A DNA stretch of 6,808 nucleotides, taken from positions 1-6,808 of the forward strand of contig JALUWC010000499.1 in assembly GCA_027019885.1 (NCBI GenBank), written 5' to 3'. This DNA is from Geoglobus sp. GTDB taxonomy: Archaea > Halobacteriota > Archaeoglobi > Archaeoglobales > Archaeoglobaceae. Position numbers and translations under genes: made by a program. Shown here one piece after another: positions 6,338-6,808 of this stretch. Numbering within the stretch: position 1 is the first letter of the stretch; each line of letters starts with the position of its first letter. The notes under the pieces were generated by a model. The model ran no database searches and had not been told where the DNA came from. It worked only from the letters and a program-made list of their open reading frames with translations.

Positions 6338-6808
6338 TTAGACTTTGACATAACTGAAAATCTCTCTAACTCTAGGTCTTACAACTTTGTCATTCGCTTC
6401 TGGTTTAGATATTGGGATAATACGTATCGATGTGTTTTTCAAATACTTTTTAATAGATTTAGGTGAACTGCTGCGTGATACAATAATACCGAGCCAGTCG
6501 ATTCGTGAATAAGTGCTTTTTAATTTTTTCCTTAGTTCACACCCCAAATATTCGTATGTTATATATATATCTGTCTAATTCCTTTTTTAATTTCATCTGT
6601 TGTGTCTCCTTTAAGTTCAACTAACATGAACAGTTTACGATCTAAACCTTCCTTAGAATAGAGTATGAGCAAATCACAAACTGCACCTTTCTCTGTTGGG
6701 TATTTTTTTTCTTTAAACTTGATTATTTCATTCTTTGTTATGCAATTGTCGTTATCTATTTCAAAAAATAATATACGTTCTCCAGATTTTGGATTTAAGC
6801 TGATCTTC
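6338..6808 (-). pseudogene. Frameshifted (D/E)xK nuclease-like gene, 5' end outside window
   Basis: A minus-strand frame enters from the right edge and codes 82 residues before a TAA at 6561-6559. From 6558 a second frame continues with TYEYLG and on to a stop at 6338. Removing one AT unit from the repeat at 6560-6570 joins them into at least 155 continuous residues. Visible motifs are GAVCDLLIL (41-49) and FMLVELKG (60-67), a D...ExK pair (Asp45, Glu64, Lys66) of the PD-(D/E)xK kind, then a helix (EIKKGIRQIYITYEYL) and a strand, WLGIIVSRS. I do not recognise a named family. The ELKG plus following-helix pattern resembles small hypothetical proteins found with restriction or defence genes, from memory only. 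The region is AT-rich, unlike the neighbouring genes, which suggests acquisition by transfer. It may be a dead gene, a phase-variable gene or a sequencing error. Nuclease activity is a guess. Confidence 0.65.
6560..6570. repeat. AT dinucleotide repeat at the frameshift point
   Basis: Plus strand tatatatatat, five AT units. It sits exactly where the two frames of the nuclease-like gene must be joined; loss of one two-base unit restores the frame. This is a standard substrate for replication slippage. Confidence 0.8.

Overview
The window looks like archaeal chromosome, most plausibly from Archaeoglobales (Archaeoglobus, Geoglobus or Ferroglobus type) or a related euryarchaeon. The evidence is TATA/BRE-like promoter elements, GGAGG/GGTGA ribosome binding sites, a GTG start, T-tract terminators, a PGF-CTERM archaeosortase signal on a surface protein, and a benzoyl-CoA-pathway-like hydratase with a zinc ribbon. 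The lineage is inferred from these hallmarks, not from a search. Every supported gene lies on the minus strand, so transcription runs from high to low coordinates.

From right to left: (1) 6338-6808 is an AT-rich stretch holding a gene of the (D/E)xK nuclease-like type. It enters from beyond the right edge and is split by a frameshift exactly at an AT dinucleotide repeat (6560-6570). (2) 6046-6337 is AT-rich and has no convincing gene. (3) 5084-6016 encodes a crotonase-superfamily enzyme with a C-terminal four-cysteine zinc ribbon. Its active-site region resembles ring-opening 6-oxocyclohexenecarbonyl-CoA hydrolases (BamA/Oah). It has its own TATA box, placed so that the mRNA would be leaderless. 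(4) T-tracts at 5020-5080 separate it from a new promoter (TATA 4984-4991).

(5) That promoter drives a tightly packed operon of three exported proteins: a PQQ-like beta-propeller fused to a DUF4430 domain and an Ig-like tail (3091-4941); a large surface protein with DUF4430, a PGF-pre-PGF-like domain, an alpha/alpha toroid, a Thr/Pro stalk and a PGF-CTERM anchor (759-3077); and a BtuF-type lipoprotein of an ABC importer (1-762, cut by the left edge). The genes are joined by a 13-base gap carrying a strong ribosome binding site and by an ATGA overlap.

The operon is the main item of interest. DUF4430 plus an alpha6/alpha6 toroid are the two building blocks of animal intrinsic factor and transcobalamin. 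Here they occur, in reversed order, in one archaeal surface protein, translationally coupled to a BtuF-like binding protein, with a second DUF4430 on a beta-propeller partner. The simplest reading is a cell-surface cobalamin or corrinoid capture system: anchored and soluble exoproteins bind the ligand and pass it to the BtuF lipoprotein and an ABC permease presumably encoded just beyond the left edge. The domain content is read from the sequence; the ligand is inferred.
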